Assembly: GCA_024741835.1 (NCBI GenBank)
Contig: JAENRP010000350.1
Span: 1 to 44,701 of the forward strand
Direction: 5' to 3'
DNA from: Diplocarpon mali
Taxonomy: Eukaryota; Ascomycota; Leotiomycetes; Helotiales; Drepanopezizaceae
Length of the DNA: 44,701 nucleotides
The position numbers and the translations under genes were made by a program. A model generated the notes under the pieces. It made no database searches and was not told the DNA's origin. It saw only the letters and a program-made list of their open reading frames with translations. Within the stretch, counting starts at the first letter, position 1. Every line of letters starts with the position of its first letter. Below are positions 1 to 10,519 of the stretch, in pieces.

Positions 1-380
1 GCTATACTAGCTAAGTTGGATTAGAAATCATAGCTATACTAAATTTAGCTATGAACTCTATATCCTAGCTATAAGTCATAGTTCTATATTTAGCTATGAC
101 TTATAGTACTAAGCTTAGCTAAAACTATATTACAAATCAAAGGATTACGTATTGCATTACGTATACCTATATTGATTTATAATCTAGTATAACTCCAATA
201 TACTAGAAGGTTCTAGAAGCTCAAGATATTTTGTATATATAGATTGCTTTGCTCTTGTAGTTAGGAATCAAGCCTCCTAAGCCTCCTAAGTCTCCAAGTT
301 CTTCAACAACTACTACTATTACTTACTACTCAATACTACCTTATACTCTCTTTACCATATCGGCCAGCCCTTATATTTCA
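1..380 (+). mobile_element. Element X, left copy: 3' end of a probable LTR
   Basis: This stretch ends at 380 with ...atatttca, after which the DNA is ORF1 of element E2, beginning in mid-gene. Positions 265-380 recur in inverted orientation at 44589-44701, again stopping exactly at the same base, so 380 is a true element terminus. A CA end, a TATA-like run (tatatatag, about 233-241) some 140 bp upstream of the end, and the lack of any coding frame fit an LTR. The part 1-264 is AT-rich and full of short agctat words. No partner LTR or target duplication is visible, so calling it an LTR is inference; it could be the end of another element type. Confidence 0.5.
69..106. repeat. Perfect 13-bp inverted repeat in X
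   Basis: ctataagtcatag (69-81) and ctatgacttatag (94-106) are exact reverse complements around a 12-base AT-rich loop. They could form a hairpin in U3 or be a paired factor site; the function is unknown. Confidence 0.6.
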
Positions 381-1034
381 CAACCTTTAGTACTTTGATA
401 GATTAACACAAATAGAACTACTATACCTTTCAAGGCAGCTTTTCATCTTAAGAACTATAGCAGCCTCTCTAAAGCCATTATTAGTCAACGCTCTTAAACA
501 GATCCCTTAGTTATAAGCGAAGTACAGAAGTTGTTTCTTCTTAATAAAGACGAATTAAAAATCCACCTTACAGAACATAATCAAAAACTCTTTAACGCCT
601 TTATTAATGCTTAGATAAACGTTATAAACACTAAGTTGCTTCTTTATAAACTTAAGTCTTAAGGATAACGCGATAAAGTAAATGCTATCTAAGAGCCCGA
701 TGCACTAATTGATAAAGATATTATTATAAGAAAATTCGGAAAAGAGACAAGCTGTAATACTAGCATAGTGCTAGACCCTGATTTAGGAACTAATCCCTTG
801 TTTTTACCCTTAAGATTAGAAACGCTAAGACTGACTCGCGAGCCTAGCCCGCAAGTAAGGTTAGACTTGGCTAGCTTTAGCCTATAAGATAGTTCGGATG
901 AACTTCGGCTATTAAATCTAGGAATACTAATAGAAGATCCTTTAAAAGAGGTCCCTAAAGCTGAGAAATCGCTAAGAAGTGAGAACTAGCGCAAGAGAAG
1001 AAGGCTCTAAAGTGACGATAAAACCGACAATTGA
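381..1034 (+). pseudogene. ORF1 of element E2, C-terminal part
   Basis: The 654 nt match 19699-20352 of E1 base for base in length and in frame, ending in the same genuine stop TGA (1032-1034). The protein is the last ~217 residues of the unrecognised ORF1 product: a mostly hydrophilic region with an Asn-Lys-Asp-Glu stretch, a palindrome-encoded segment at 834-856, an acidic/Ser-Leu stretch, and a very basic C-terminus rich in Arg and Lys that looks like a nuclear-localisation or nucleic-acid-binding tail. In-frame TAA/TAG codons are consistent with RIP of Gln codons. The N-terminal four fifths were removed at the X junction. Function unknown. Confidence 0.75.
834..856. repeat. 23-bp palindrome, copy 1 (ORF1 of E2)
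   Basis: Arms actcgcgagcc and agcccgcaagt around a central t. It lies before the basic tail of ORF1 and is the counterpart of the copy at 20152. Confidence 0.75.
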
Positions 1035-1597
1035 GTCGAGTGATCTAGAGAATCTAGCCTATTACTTTTAAAGAGGACCATTTAAAGAACTTATAAATTA
1101 GAGTTGAATTTTTTTTAAAATTATCTACTTCTTATATACTAGTACCTCTTTATTCTCTATTTATTATTCTATTCTATGCATATTCTTTACTCTACTTCGT
1201 TCTTTATATAATCTATTCCTTAATTATTTCCTTTATATGCAACTTTCTAACGCTTACCTTTAAAATGTTATCTTTACCTTTAATAAATTATCATTTACCA
1301 ATTATAGGTCCTTATATATATCACACCCTACTTTTGTTCCTACTTCCAGGCTTATTATGCCCACTTTTCCTTTGTATACTAATACGATTCTAAACTCTAT
1401 AAATAAGCCTTTCTCTGCATTATAATTTTACTTCTTTTACTTCTTCTATAACCCTATTAGTACTAGCACTAATAATACTACTAGTATTATCTTTCTATTA
1501 TCAATCTTTTCTAATCTAAGCTTCTAATCTCGATAAATTCTTTCTAGAGATTTACTCTTTAATAAGAAACCCTATCACTTTTATTAAATAATTCATT
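1035..1597 (+). other. ORF1-ORF2 spacer of E2
   Basis: Pyrimidine-rich, AT-rich DNA without a coding frame. It aligns along its length with 20353-20922 of E1. It holds many ttctact/cttta words and short C-rich runs such as those common upstream of fungal start sites, so it may carry a promoter for ORF2; no specific site is proven. Confidence 0.6.
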
Positions 1598-1725
1598 ATA
1601 GCCCCCCTTAGCATAAGTAAAAAGGTCACACCTAAGAAGAATATATCACTTATTGCCTTAGGTAGTAAGTCTTCGGCAACATCTAGTAATAAACTAATAT
1701 TAGAAGGTAGATTCTTATAAGATAG
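1598..1725 (+). pseudogene. ORF2 of element E2, segment 1 (N-terminus)
   Basis: The first 128 nt of ORF2. The start codon is read as ATA at 1598-1600, a RIP-altered ATG: the E1 copy has ATA at the same place, followed by a short hydrophobic run, a second M-like codon and a Ser-Lys-Lys motif. The frame is cut at 1725 by E1 and resumes at 24991; ATAG is duplicated on both sides. The product is unrecognised; see the fuller description at 20923-24396. Confidence 0.75.
1722..1725. repeat. Target-site duplication of E1, left
   Basis: ATAG directly before the 5' LTR; the same four bases follow the 3' LTR at 24987-24990. Joining the flanks over one copy restores the ORF2 frame. Confidence 0.8.
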
Positions 1726-1971
1726 TATAGAGACCTGAGATGGATAGGTCTTATGACATATATCACATAATCAGCGCAGGATAGTAAGAGGATAAAAGGG
1801 CCATCTTCTGTATATAGAGACAGCGCGCATCGCCATAAGTACTGAATATACCCTATACTTAGGACTTATTCCTAATATCTTATCTAAGAGAGCCCGCTTA
1901 TAGTACTTCCTCCTTTTGTTTTTAAGTCTTCCCTTAGGCCTATTCTTATATTATCTCCCTTTAGTTTTATA
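1726..1971 (+). repeat. 5' LTR of E1 (246 bp)
   Basis: Begins tatagagacc and ends agttttata, read as RIP-altered TG...CA ends. It has the same length as the 3' LTR and is nearly collinear with the E2 LTR at 35679-35925. It contains a conserved GGATAAAAGGG block, a tatatagaga block about 20 bp later, and GCGCGC. Confidence 0.85.
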
Positions 1972-2500
1972 TTAGTGACTTACGCAAGGACCGATTTCTT
2001 AAGATTTCCATCCTTATATAACCTTATCAATCTCTTAGTTTGCAAATAAGAGATCGGCCTTTAAAATACATCTTTGAAATACTTATAGCATTTTGATCAA
2101 CTTTAAAAACCTTATCCTTAATCGCCTATTTACTTAAAACTATCGATTTTCGTTTAGTAATTATTAATAACTTCAGATTTTCCCTTTTCGGCTTTGCTTT
2201 AAAAACCCCTATTTTCTTCCTTAACTCTGAGATTTTCGGAATTTTCGGCTTCTTAGTATAAAAGGTTTGGCGAACCTTATAATAGCAATCTCAAATAGTA
2301 GTAGTTTTAAGTACTTAAGTAATACTAAGCGCAAACTCTAACTAGAAGTACCTCTTTAGAATCTTTAGAAATCCGAATCCGATAATTCAGCTGCCTCGGC
2401 TTAATAGAACTTTAAAAATTGCCTTAGAATTGTCTCTAGAGACCCCTTTATTCTAAGGACTAATAGGAATTAGCCTAAAGGCTAAGAAGAATCTTAAATA
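1972..2500 (+). other. Leader of E1 with primer-binding region
   Basis: The bases after the LTR read ttagtgacttacgcaagg, where the tRNA primer site is expected; I cannot name the tRNA. The rest is AT-rich leader with no clear frame until gag. The exact gag start is lost, so the right-hand border is approximate. Confidence 0.5.
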
Positions 2501-2643
2501 TAAACCTTATTTTAGAAATTAGTCTTTAATTAAGTAAACCTTATCTTATTACAATTAATTATAATACTCCTATTAGCTATTTAACACTTACTTAAAATCT
2601 CTTAGCAAACTTAGATTAAACTTTTAATAGAATCCGGAATTCT

Positions 2644-2666
2644 ACTCTTAGGCCTAGCCTATAAGT
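2644..2666. repeat. 23-bp palindrome, copy 2 (gag N-terminus of E1)
   Basis: Arms actcttaggcc and agcctataagt around t. It reads through in the gag frame as LLLGLAYK-like residues. Confidence 0.75.
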
Positions 2667-3652
2667 AAGAGGATAAAAAGATATCCTTAAACAACCTAGG
2701 ACTATTACCTACTTTTTTAATATTAATATTAGAAAATATTAAAAATAATAACAATTTTAAACTTTTCACTAACCCTTTATTTAAATCTTTTCAAATTTAT
2801 CCTAATTACTCTAAGATTAACTCGGATTTTAAACGTTCTTTAAGCCCTTTTAAATTTCGAAGTACTCCTTTTAGCAATTAATCTTATAATATTAAAGCTT
2901 CCCCTTTGCCTTCTATAAATTCTATCAATTTAAATAGTTAGTATAAAACGATAATAGCCGCATTTAAGGCTATTATTAATCACTTTCCCCTCTTTAGTTC
3001 CCCTAGCGCTCCTCACTTTATAAGCGCTAATATTACTGATTTCCTTAAGCAATATAAAGAAACTTATTATAATTTTAATATTATATAAGAGGATATGATT
3101 TTTCGACTTCCTTACTACTATGATTATATAAGTAAGGATATTATCAAGTCCCTCCTTAAATAGAAAACTTATAGTTTATAAGAACTCCTTATTAAAGCCC
3201 TTAAATCTGAATTCTGCAAATTTGATAGATAGTAGATTTATAATACCTTAGCTTTCTTAAAGGAATTTATTCTGATTACTTATACTCTTAAGGAACTTAA
3301 GAACTACTATCGGACTTTTACTTGTATATCAAATACCTTAATTAGCTAGAAAATACTTAATAAAGTTGAAAAAGGCCGCCTTTTCTTACTCAGATTACCT
3401 ACTGGCTTTTAAAATAAGATTATTAAGCATTTTAGGATTAATAAGCAAGACCTTATAACCTTTGCCTTATTTAAGGAATTCTCAACCTTTGCTTTAAAAT
3501 CAGATCTTAGTAAAAGAACTATTGATACTATAGAGTAGGAAAAAGCCCTTACTCCTTCCTATACTAAAGACCTTAAGAGCTTAGTCTAAGAATACTCGAA
3601 AGCTTTAGAAGTTATAAAAGAGGTAAAGAAGAACTTAATAGTTATACCTTTC

Positions 3653-3675
3653 ACTTGCGGGCCCGACTTAGGAGT
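3653..3675. repeat. 23-bp palindrome, copy 3 (gag of E1)
   Basis: Arms acttgcgggcc and gacttaggagt around c, in the region between capsid and Cys-rich cluster, where gag proteins usually have a flexible linker. Confidence 0.75.
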
Positions 3676-5619
3676 AAGATCTAACCTTAGAATTAAGGAA
3701 CTTAAGACCCAATTTATAAAACTCCGAATCTAAAGCTTAAAAACTAGAATTAATAATCTCTTATAAGAAAAATAGCATATTCCCTAGTTTAATAATAGAT
3801 AAAACTCAGCTATTATAAGCTAACTTAGTAGTTCCTATTACTAGACTCCTACTTCTTATCATTCGGAATAACCAGCTAATATAAGAACGCAACAGCTGGC
3901 TAAAGAAGGAGGAATTGATCCTAACTAGCACTCTACTAATATTAATGCTATAGGGTATTAAGGAAACGGTAATAGAAGACAACTAACCTGCAACTTTTAT
4001 AATAATAAAGAACCTAACTGCACTTTATATAAGTATTATAATAATTGCCCTCTTTTCCTTCATTTTATTAACACTAAGGTTATATATATTAATAAGTATA
4101 GAATGCTTTATATTAGAGATCCTAGGCCAGACGCTATCCTTATTAAAAAACACTAGAATCGTTTATAACTATAGACTATTCGAATAATAATATGCAGTAT
4201 AAAGTAGGATAAGGATTTGGCCGAATAGAAGCATATTATCGAAATCAACTTTAAAATCCCAACTTATATATATATATAAGTCCAGCTAGCAATCTACCTA
4301 AGGGAGTGCTTATTAACCAAACTTTAAACTAGACTACTATTAAAGTCAAAGGAATCTCTATTTTAAGGTAGGTTAATAATAATATATCTGCTAATATTAA
4401 TGCTACTTTTATATCTAAAAACCCTTAGAATACTCATTATCCTTCTAGATCTACTACTCCTTTAATACTAATAAAACTAACTAAAGTCCAGAAATTAATA
4501 TATGCAACTTAGGAATCTTAATATAAGGTCTAAATGCTAAAAGACACCTAATAGTTTAGAACTTTAGTAGATAAGGATAAAGCTAATATAGCAGACGAAT
4601 TGATTAAAGATATAATAAATAAAGATGGCTCTAAGCTTAAAGATTAAGAAGTTGAAGTTATTATATAGACCTTTGACCTTAAGCAAAAAAGACAAATATT
4701 GAAATAGGAAAAATTTATTAATAAATACGCTAGTTTAACTATAATAGAGAAAGCTATAAAGAATATTATAGCTTAGTAAATTAACCTCACTTTTAAAGAC
4801 CTATTTAGTTTAACTAGACGCTTTAATAAAGTGCTAGGAAAGCATATCCTAATTACCTTTAAAGATTTGAATAATAATAAGGAAATGGAAATTATAATAT
4901 AAAAGAACTTTAAGAAGCACCTAGCCTTAATCAAATGTCTTTAAATTATAAAAAATAAAGGAACCCAAAGGTACTATAATATTATAGTAATAGCCTTAAT
5001 ATCTTAAAATATCAATTGAAATTGTTTAGCAATTGCAATAAAAAGCCCTATTATTATTTATTTAATAAAAGAATCAGTTAAAGCAAAGGCTCTGATTAAT
5101 TATAGTTCAAAAGTTAATATAATAACTAGAAAAGTGGCAGAAATAGCTCAATTGATAATCGTTAGCGATCGACTTCTTATATATTCGACTATCTTTAGAT
5201 TAAAATACAATTTTAATAAATAGGTGAAAAACGTAAAGGTTAGAGTTAAAGGGATTATTAATTACACCGACTTTCTAATGATAGAGAATTCTTTAAACGA
5301 CATTCTTTTAAGAATGCCCTTTATTTTAAAATCTTAGCTAATATTTAACTATCCTAAAGATAGTCTTATAAAAGCTAGTCTTTAAAATACAGATCGATCT
5401 TTAAAAGGATAGATGGTTATTATAGGAAATATAGCCGAATTCTAAAACGAGGTTTTAGAAAACGATTAGCCAGCATAAGGGCTAGGCTTGATGCTAGTAA
5501 AGGACGGCACCTAGCGAGGAGTTATGGCGAAAGAAAGAAAAAAGAAAAATAAGATAGAGAAGAGAGTTCGTTTTACAAATTTCGATAATTCACCAATCAT
5601 TTTGAAAAACCTAAAAACC

Positions 5620-5642
5620 ACTCATAGGCCAGACCCGCGAGT
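5620..5642. repeat. 23-bp palindrome, copy 4 (protease-RT linker of E1)
   Basis: Arms actcataggcc and gacccgcgagt around a. It is translated in frame as THRPDPRV, inside a 252-nt stretch (5524-5775) with no stop codon. Confidence 0.75.
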
Positions 5643-7586
5643 GAAAAACAATAAAATTACTAAAAATATTTCCATCTACGCACTTCAAATTAACAACTTA
5701 GAAAATCTTTTATTTGTTTTTAAAAAGGAAAATTCGGACCGTTTTATAAGATTTAATAAAAAAGGAAAAAAGTAAAGAAGCATAGTATTAGCTAATATTT
5801 AAACTATATATAAAAGTAAGGCCGATAAAGTACGACTAGTGGATTAGGGAATCTTTAATAGCTTAAAGCTTAGAAGACTAAATGATTAGTTTGAATAAGA
5901 TAAGAAGCTTCGACCTCTAAAGCCGGGTGGCAAATTTAATAAGTTTATTATAAGCAGATTTTCTAATAAACCTATCGGATATCGGCTAATAAAAGAACAT
6001 TTTAATAGGCTAAAAATTAAAGAAGACTTGATAGAGTAAGAACGCAAACTACTTTATAAAACCTTAATAAATCGAAAGGACGCCTTAGCTTTTAATTAGA
6101 TAGAACTTAGCCAGATTCGAGAAGAGGTCACGCCTTATATTAAGATTAAAACAATACCCTATAAAGCCTAATAAGAAAAAACATTCGAGGTCCTTAAAGC
6201 TCTTTAAAAAAAGGTAATCGAAATATTAAAGGATAGGCTAAAGCAAGGTATTCTTAAGTTCTATAATAGCCTTTATAAGAACAAATAGTTCCTAGTTGCT
6301 AAGAAAGAAAAGGGAACTTATAAACTAATAATAGTAATAGTAAAGATAAACCAAGTAACTATTAAGGATGCTAACGTTCCTTCGAATATAGATAAGTTCT
6401 TAAATAAATTCGTAAGATTAACCTACAGCTCTCTTATTAACTTCTTCTTTAAATATAACTAATTCATTCTTAATATTAAATCAAAAGATATAATAGCAAT
6501 TTAAACCTTTCTTAAGCTACTTTAGATAATAAGATTACCTTAAAGGGCTATAAATTCGATCGCTCAATTTATCCGAATAATCTATAAGATACTAATAGAT
6601 TGTATACCTAATATTGCACTCCCTTATATAAATGATATAAGAGTAAAAGGATTAAGATCATTTTATAATTATAAAGAAGTTCTCCTTAATATATAATGAT
6701 TTATAATAGAATATATTTAAAACTTAGATTAAGTGCTTATATGATTCGAAAGGGCAAGAGTAACAATTGGTCTAAAGTTATAATACTATCTTCTATTAAT
6801 GGAAATTGTTAGTTTTATTATTAATTCTAATAGCCGAAGTCCTTAGAAGGCTAAAGTACTTAAAATCGATAAATAGAAGAGGTATAATAATATAGCAGAA
6901 GCTCGCGCGTTTATTAGCGTTATAGTATACTATCGCATTTAAATTAAGGATTTTACTAAAAAAGTAGTACCTATTTATACCTTATTTCGGAAAGGGGCTG
7001 AGTTTTAATAAGAAGAACCTTAAATAGAGGCTATAAAATAACTAAAGCAAGTATTACTTAAAGCGCTATATCTGATTAAAATAGACTATAAAGCCGACGC
7101 TAGGCTAATTATACTAATAGTTGATGCAAGCTTAATTAAATAGGGTACTATCCTTTAATAAGCTAATAGCTAATAGAAAAGATATCTAGCTCACTTTAAA
7201 AGTAGTCTTTAGAATCTAGTAGAGATAAAGTATAATGCTAGCAAATAGGAATGTAAAGGCGCCCTAAAGGTAATGAAAAAGATAAGAAGCGACCTTTATA
7301 GCACTTACTTCATCCTTAAAACTAATATTAAAGTGCTAGTAAAACAATTAAATAAAGCTATAAGCGACCTATTAAAAGCCTTACTAATAAAATAGATTAC
7401 TTAAATAAGATTAATAGACTTTAAAGTCAAATATATTTTAAGAATAAAAAATACTACTACTAATAGCCTTTTAAAAAGAACTCGTCCTTACCCCTTTGAT
7501 TTGATTAAAGAAGACGAAATAAATATTAATAAGTAAGTAGAGAATAAAATTAGTTATCTATTAATATATTGCTTTAAAAGGACTCG

Positions 7587-7609
7587 ACTCGCGGTCCTAG
7601 CCTATAAGT
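7587..7609. repeat. 23-bp palindrome, copy 5 (RNase H-integrase linker of E1)
   Basis: Arms actcgcggtcc and agcctataagt around t. The unrelated element G2 has a copy in the same linker (28807). Confidence 0.75.
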
Positions 7610-9021
7610 TAAATAAGAGAATTTTATTACCTAACTACTTAAGTGACTTTAAAGAAATTGCAAAGTTTTTAATTATACTTAAATAACTAAAGACAGTTGC
7701 TTTTAAGGATTTTTAGAAATTTCAAGCTAAAGCTTTAATTTACCTAATGTAAAGAAGACGATTATTTAAAAGGAGCAATAACTTATTCCTTATATAACTC
7801 TACTTAGATAATAAAAAACTAAAGGCTAAGGCTATCTAGGATATTTATAAGGAAACTGGCTACTAAGGAGCTAAGTCCACCTACTACTGACTCTTAAAGA
7901 AATTCTTTTAAAAGGGTTCTTTTAAGGATTGCAAAGCCTTTGTAAAAAGTTGCGTCCCTTATTAGAAATAAAAACCTGATTGTAAAGAGAATCCCCTATT
8001 CCTAACCTGGCTATTAGGCCTTTTTTATAAAGTCAATCTTAATATTATATAAGTACTAACAATTGAAAATAGGATTATATATTTTATTCTAGCAAAGGAA
8101 GACCTATTAAAATGGCCTAAAGGACAACCTTTAAGATCTGCTAACTTTAAATCTATTGCAAAGTTCCTTTAAGAAGATATAGTCTATTACTATAGACTTT
8201 TTAGCAGACTAACTATTAATAGAGGCCTTGAAAATAAAGGAGTAGTTAAAGCTTTTTTATGAAAATATAGCATTAAGTAGGTTCAAATCTTAGCGTATAA
8301 CTTAAAAGCTAATAGAGTAGTAAAGCAAGGACATTACGACATTCTTAATAGACTATCTAAAGTTACTTATAAAGGATTTAAGAATTAGATAAAACACTTT
8401 TATAAAATACTCTTCGCTTATTAAATAACAATCTATAAACCGACTAGAGTTATACTATTTTTCCTTATCTATAGTAAAGAGGTATAGCTCCCTTTTAAAT
8501 CCTAATAGCCTATTTAAAGATTATTCAACTATAGTCAAATTTAGAACTATTCTAATTTGCTTATAATAAGATGCCGATAACTTAAGCTCTAAGATATAGA
8601 TATAAAGGAAATCATTTTATAAAAGAAACGATATTAAGAAAAAGCTAAGGAAGCATAGGCTGCTTCTAAAGTACTTAAAATGCATCCTATTTGAAAAGAT
8701 AATCTCGTCCTAGTTTATAATATTGCAAAAAGTATTAATATATTAGCAAATACTAAACTTAACTATTAATAGCTTAGTCTATTTAAGGTTAAATTTAAGT
8801 AAAAAGAAAAGGGATACTATTCTCTTTAGGAAATTAATAAGGTTGATATTAAAGGAATATTCGCAGCTAATCGACTAAAGCGCTTTTATTAATGCAATTA
8901 AACCTTATTCCCTTTAAAAGACGAATCAGAAATTAATATAACCTCTGAATCTTTTATAAAAACTAATAGCAATATAAGCAATTTTGAACTCTTAAATGAA
9001 GACTAAGATTTTTCCAACTTA

Positions 9022-9044
9022 ACCTATAAGCCAGTCCTGCGAGT
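9022..9044. repeat. 23-bp palindrome, copy 6 (pol C-terminus of E1)
   Basis: Arms acctataagcc and gtcctgcgagt around a, beyond the integrase DNA-binding tail. Confidence 0.7.
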
Positions 9045-9190
9045 AAAGAATATTAAAATACCTAACTAATTGCAACCTTAAGTTATTATTCCTAAAATAT
9101 CTAAAGAATGTAAGTAGGAATATTAAACGATTTCCTAACCTATCAATTGTCCTACCTTCTTTTAATCCTTGTTTTTACATTTTTAGTAAG

Positions 9191-9459
9191 GTTGCCTCCT
9201 TTATTATTTAAGATATAGATTTTTTAAGATCACTTTAAATTCTTGCTTACTTTAACTTATTTTATATTCTTGATATTAGCCTTTAATTATAGTATTCCTA
9301 TTACTTTCCTTAAATAATAAATAAAAAGTCCAATTTCCTTAATATATATATAGTAAACCTATTATAGCTTATATGCCCTTTTAATTCTTATACCCTATTG
9401 AAATCTCTTATTTATATTCCCTATCTTTTATAAGTAATATACCTTTAAAGAACTTATAA
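9191..9459 (+). other. pol-ORF1 spacer of E1
   Basis: AT-rich, with no coding frame. It begins with the 18-bp motif that otherwise abuts the 3' LTR (9200-9217). It should contain the ORF1 promoter or translation-coupling signal, if any; I see no clear one. Confidence 0.5.
9200..9217 (+). repeat. Pre-LTR motif, internal copy
   Basis: tttattatttaagatata, identical to 24723-24740, which directly precedes the 3' LTR of E1. Its presence right after pol suggests that this was once the 3' end of a shorter element. Confidence 0.65.
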
Positions 9460-10284
9460 ATGGTTTTGTCTACTGCAATAGGGGATGAATAAGTACTAGT
9501 TATAAACTTCTCTTAGGACGGTAGAGCTATTGTATTGTTAAAGAGCTTTAAATCGACCTATATAGCTTTAGGAGATATAAAGTAATAAAAACTCCTTTTA
9601 ACTTATACAAATGCTATTAATAACCTTTTAACCTAAGTGGCCCTTAGAATTCTTTAATTTAACGACTTTTTAATTAAAGAATTAAGATTGAAGGGAATCT
9701 CTAAAGAGGAATTCTTAGCTAATGCAGATTAATATATAACCTTAGCTAATACTTTCAAAATAGATTAAGATAAAAGAGAAGAATCTATTTAATAATTGGA
9801 TAATTTAGCTATTAATAAAAGAGGACTCCTATTTCGTTTGCGCTTCTTAATAAATATTGATTCTAATAATAGAAGACAAGTATTATTAAAAATTCTTAAG
9901 GAAAACACTCCTACTGCTAGAGCTATTTAGATTCTTAATTTCTTTATTATTTAAGAAGGAGTAGTAAAATTCTAAGGTAATCGAATTTGCGGTCGCAGAT
10001 TTATAAGTCTATCTAATGCAGTACTTATAGCAGCTAATAGGATTATAAAAAGATTAAATTAGGCTGCAGATATTACCCTACCTAATAGTACTATTATTAA
10101 TATACTAGGGCTTTGCACTTCTACTTATAGTTTGCTTATTTTAAAAGAGAACTAGACTCCTATAATAGAATTTGGATAAGATTTCTTTAATAATAAAGAA
10201 GGGAATTAGTTATTTATAATTAAGCCTGCTTTAAAATTCGCTTCTTAGTCTAAAGATATAATAAGTGCTAATCCATATGATTTA

Positions 10285-10307
10285 ACTTATAGTCCTAGAC
10301 TAGGAGT
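10285..10307. repeat. 23-bp palindrome, copy 7 (ORF1 of E1, codon ~276)
   Basis: Arms acttatagtcc and agactaggagt around t. The ORF2 counterpart is at codon ~296 (21811). Confidence 0.65.
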
Positions 10308-10316
10308 TAGAAATAA

Positions 10317-10321
10317 GAATT
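10317..10321. repeat. Target-site duplication of C1, left
   Basis: GAATT before the left LTR of C1, repeated at 17913-17917. Confidence 0.85.
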
Positions 10322-10519
10322 TATGGTGCGGTCGGCTGGAGGGCCTTCATTAGGTCGCTTAGGAGGCTTGCTAATATAGATAAAGATGATTGATTATATT
10401 ATTATCTAGTATATATATAGTAAGGAGACTTCGGAAAGAAAAGGGGAAGTCTATAACTTAGTAGGAGTTATATAGAGGGTCTTTAGAATAAGTAAAGACT
10501 CCGCCTATTCTATATAATA
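10322..10519 (-). repeat. 3' LTR of C1 (198 bp)
   Basis: Starts tatggtgcgg and ends tatataata on the plus strand. Compared with the other LTR (…tgcacgaca) its end is strongly altered by C-to-T and G-to-A changes without any length change. Confidence 0.9.

Larger units (their letters stand above)
2500..4180 (+). pseudogene. gag of E1
   Basis: Structural polyprotein that would form the retrotransposon capsid. One frame (codons beginning at 2702, 3026, 3887, 3989) stays readable to about 4180 with only TAA/TAG breaks. The central part (3020-3420) has the helical, Leu/Tyr/Phe-rich look of a gypsy capsid. Near the end, 3989-4050, Cys residues and Tyr residues that could be RIP-altered Cys form a Cys-rich cluster resembling a zinc knuckle, though not a clean CCHC. 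Two 23-bp palindromes lie in the frame (2644, 3653). The pol frame is shifted by -1 relative to gag, as in many gypsy elements. Both ends are approximate. Confidence 0.65.
4180..9190 (+). pseudogene. pol of E1: protease, reverse transcriptase, RNase H, integrase (Ty3/gypsy)
   Basis: One frame (codons beginning at 4501, 5071, 5524, 6625) runs through. Protease: the active-site region at 5095-5109 reads as a degenerate D-C-G-S. Reverse transcriptase lies about 6180-6900, with the catalytic box at 6625-6636 reading YIND for Y-x-D-D, followed by RVKG. RNase H lies about 7080-7480, with its Asp-Ala-Ser start at 7132 and a KYNASKQECKGALK block. Integrase lies about 7790-8500, with a Cys-containing segment before the core and an ENKGVVKAF motif in it, then a DNA-binding tail ending GNRLKRFY-like near 8890. 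This is the common fungal gypsy pol without a chromodomain. Palindromes sit at 5620, 7587 and 9022, all between domains. The stop is not certain because several TAA/TAG follow one another at 9120-9190. Confidence 0.8.
9460..10321 (+). pseudogene. ORF1 of E1, segment 1 (N-terminal 287 codons)
   Basis: I do not recognise this protein. It starts at a preserved ATG (9460) followed by VLSTAIGDE. Residues 1-287 are helical in character, without a signal peptide or clear membrane segment. A GRRF motif at codon 178 (9991) preceded by LNFFIIQEG aligns with GRRFI at codon 200 of ORF2, showing paralogy. A palindrome lies at codon ~276. The frame stops at the copia C1 insertion (10321/10322) and continues without shift at 17918; total length 3297 nt, 1098 residues. 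Broken only by RIP-type stops. Confidence 0.75.

Noticed and set aside
1726..1971. The ~246-bp repeat first taken as a MITE or solo LTR
   Set aside because: Its three copies fit as the LTRs of E1 and E2 in length, ends and target duplication.
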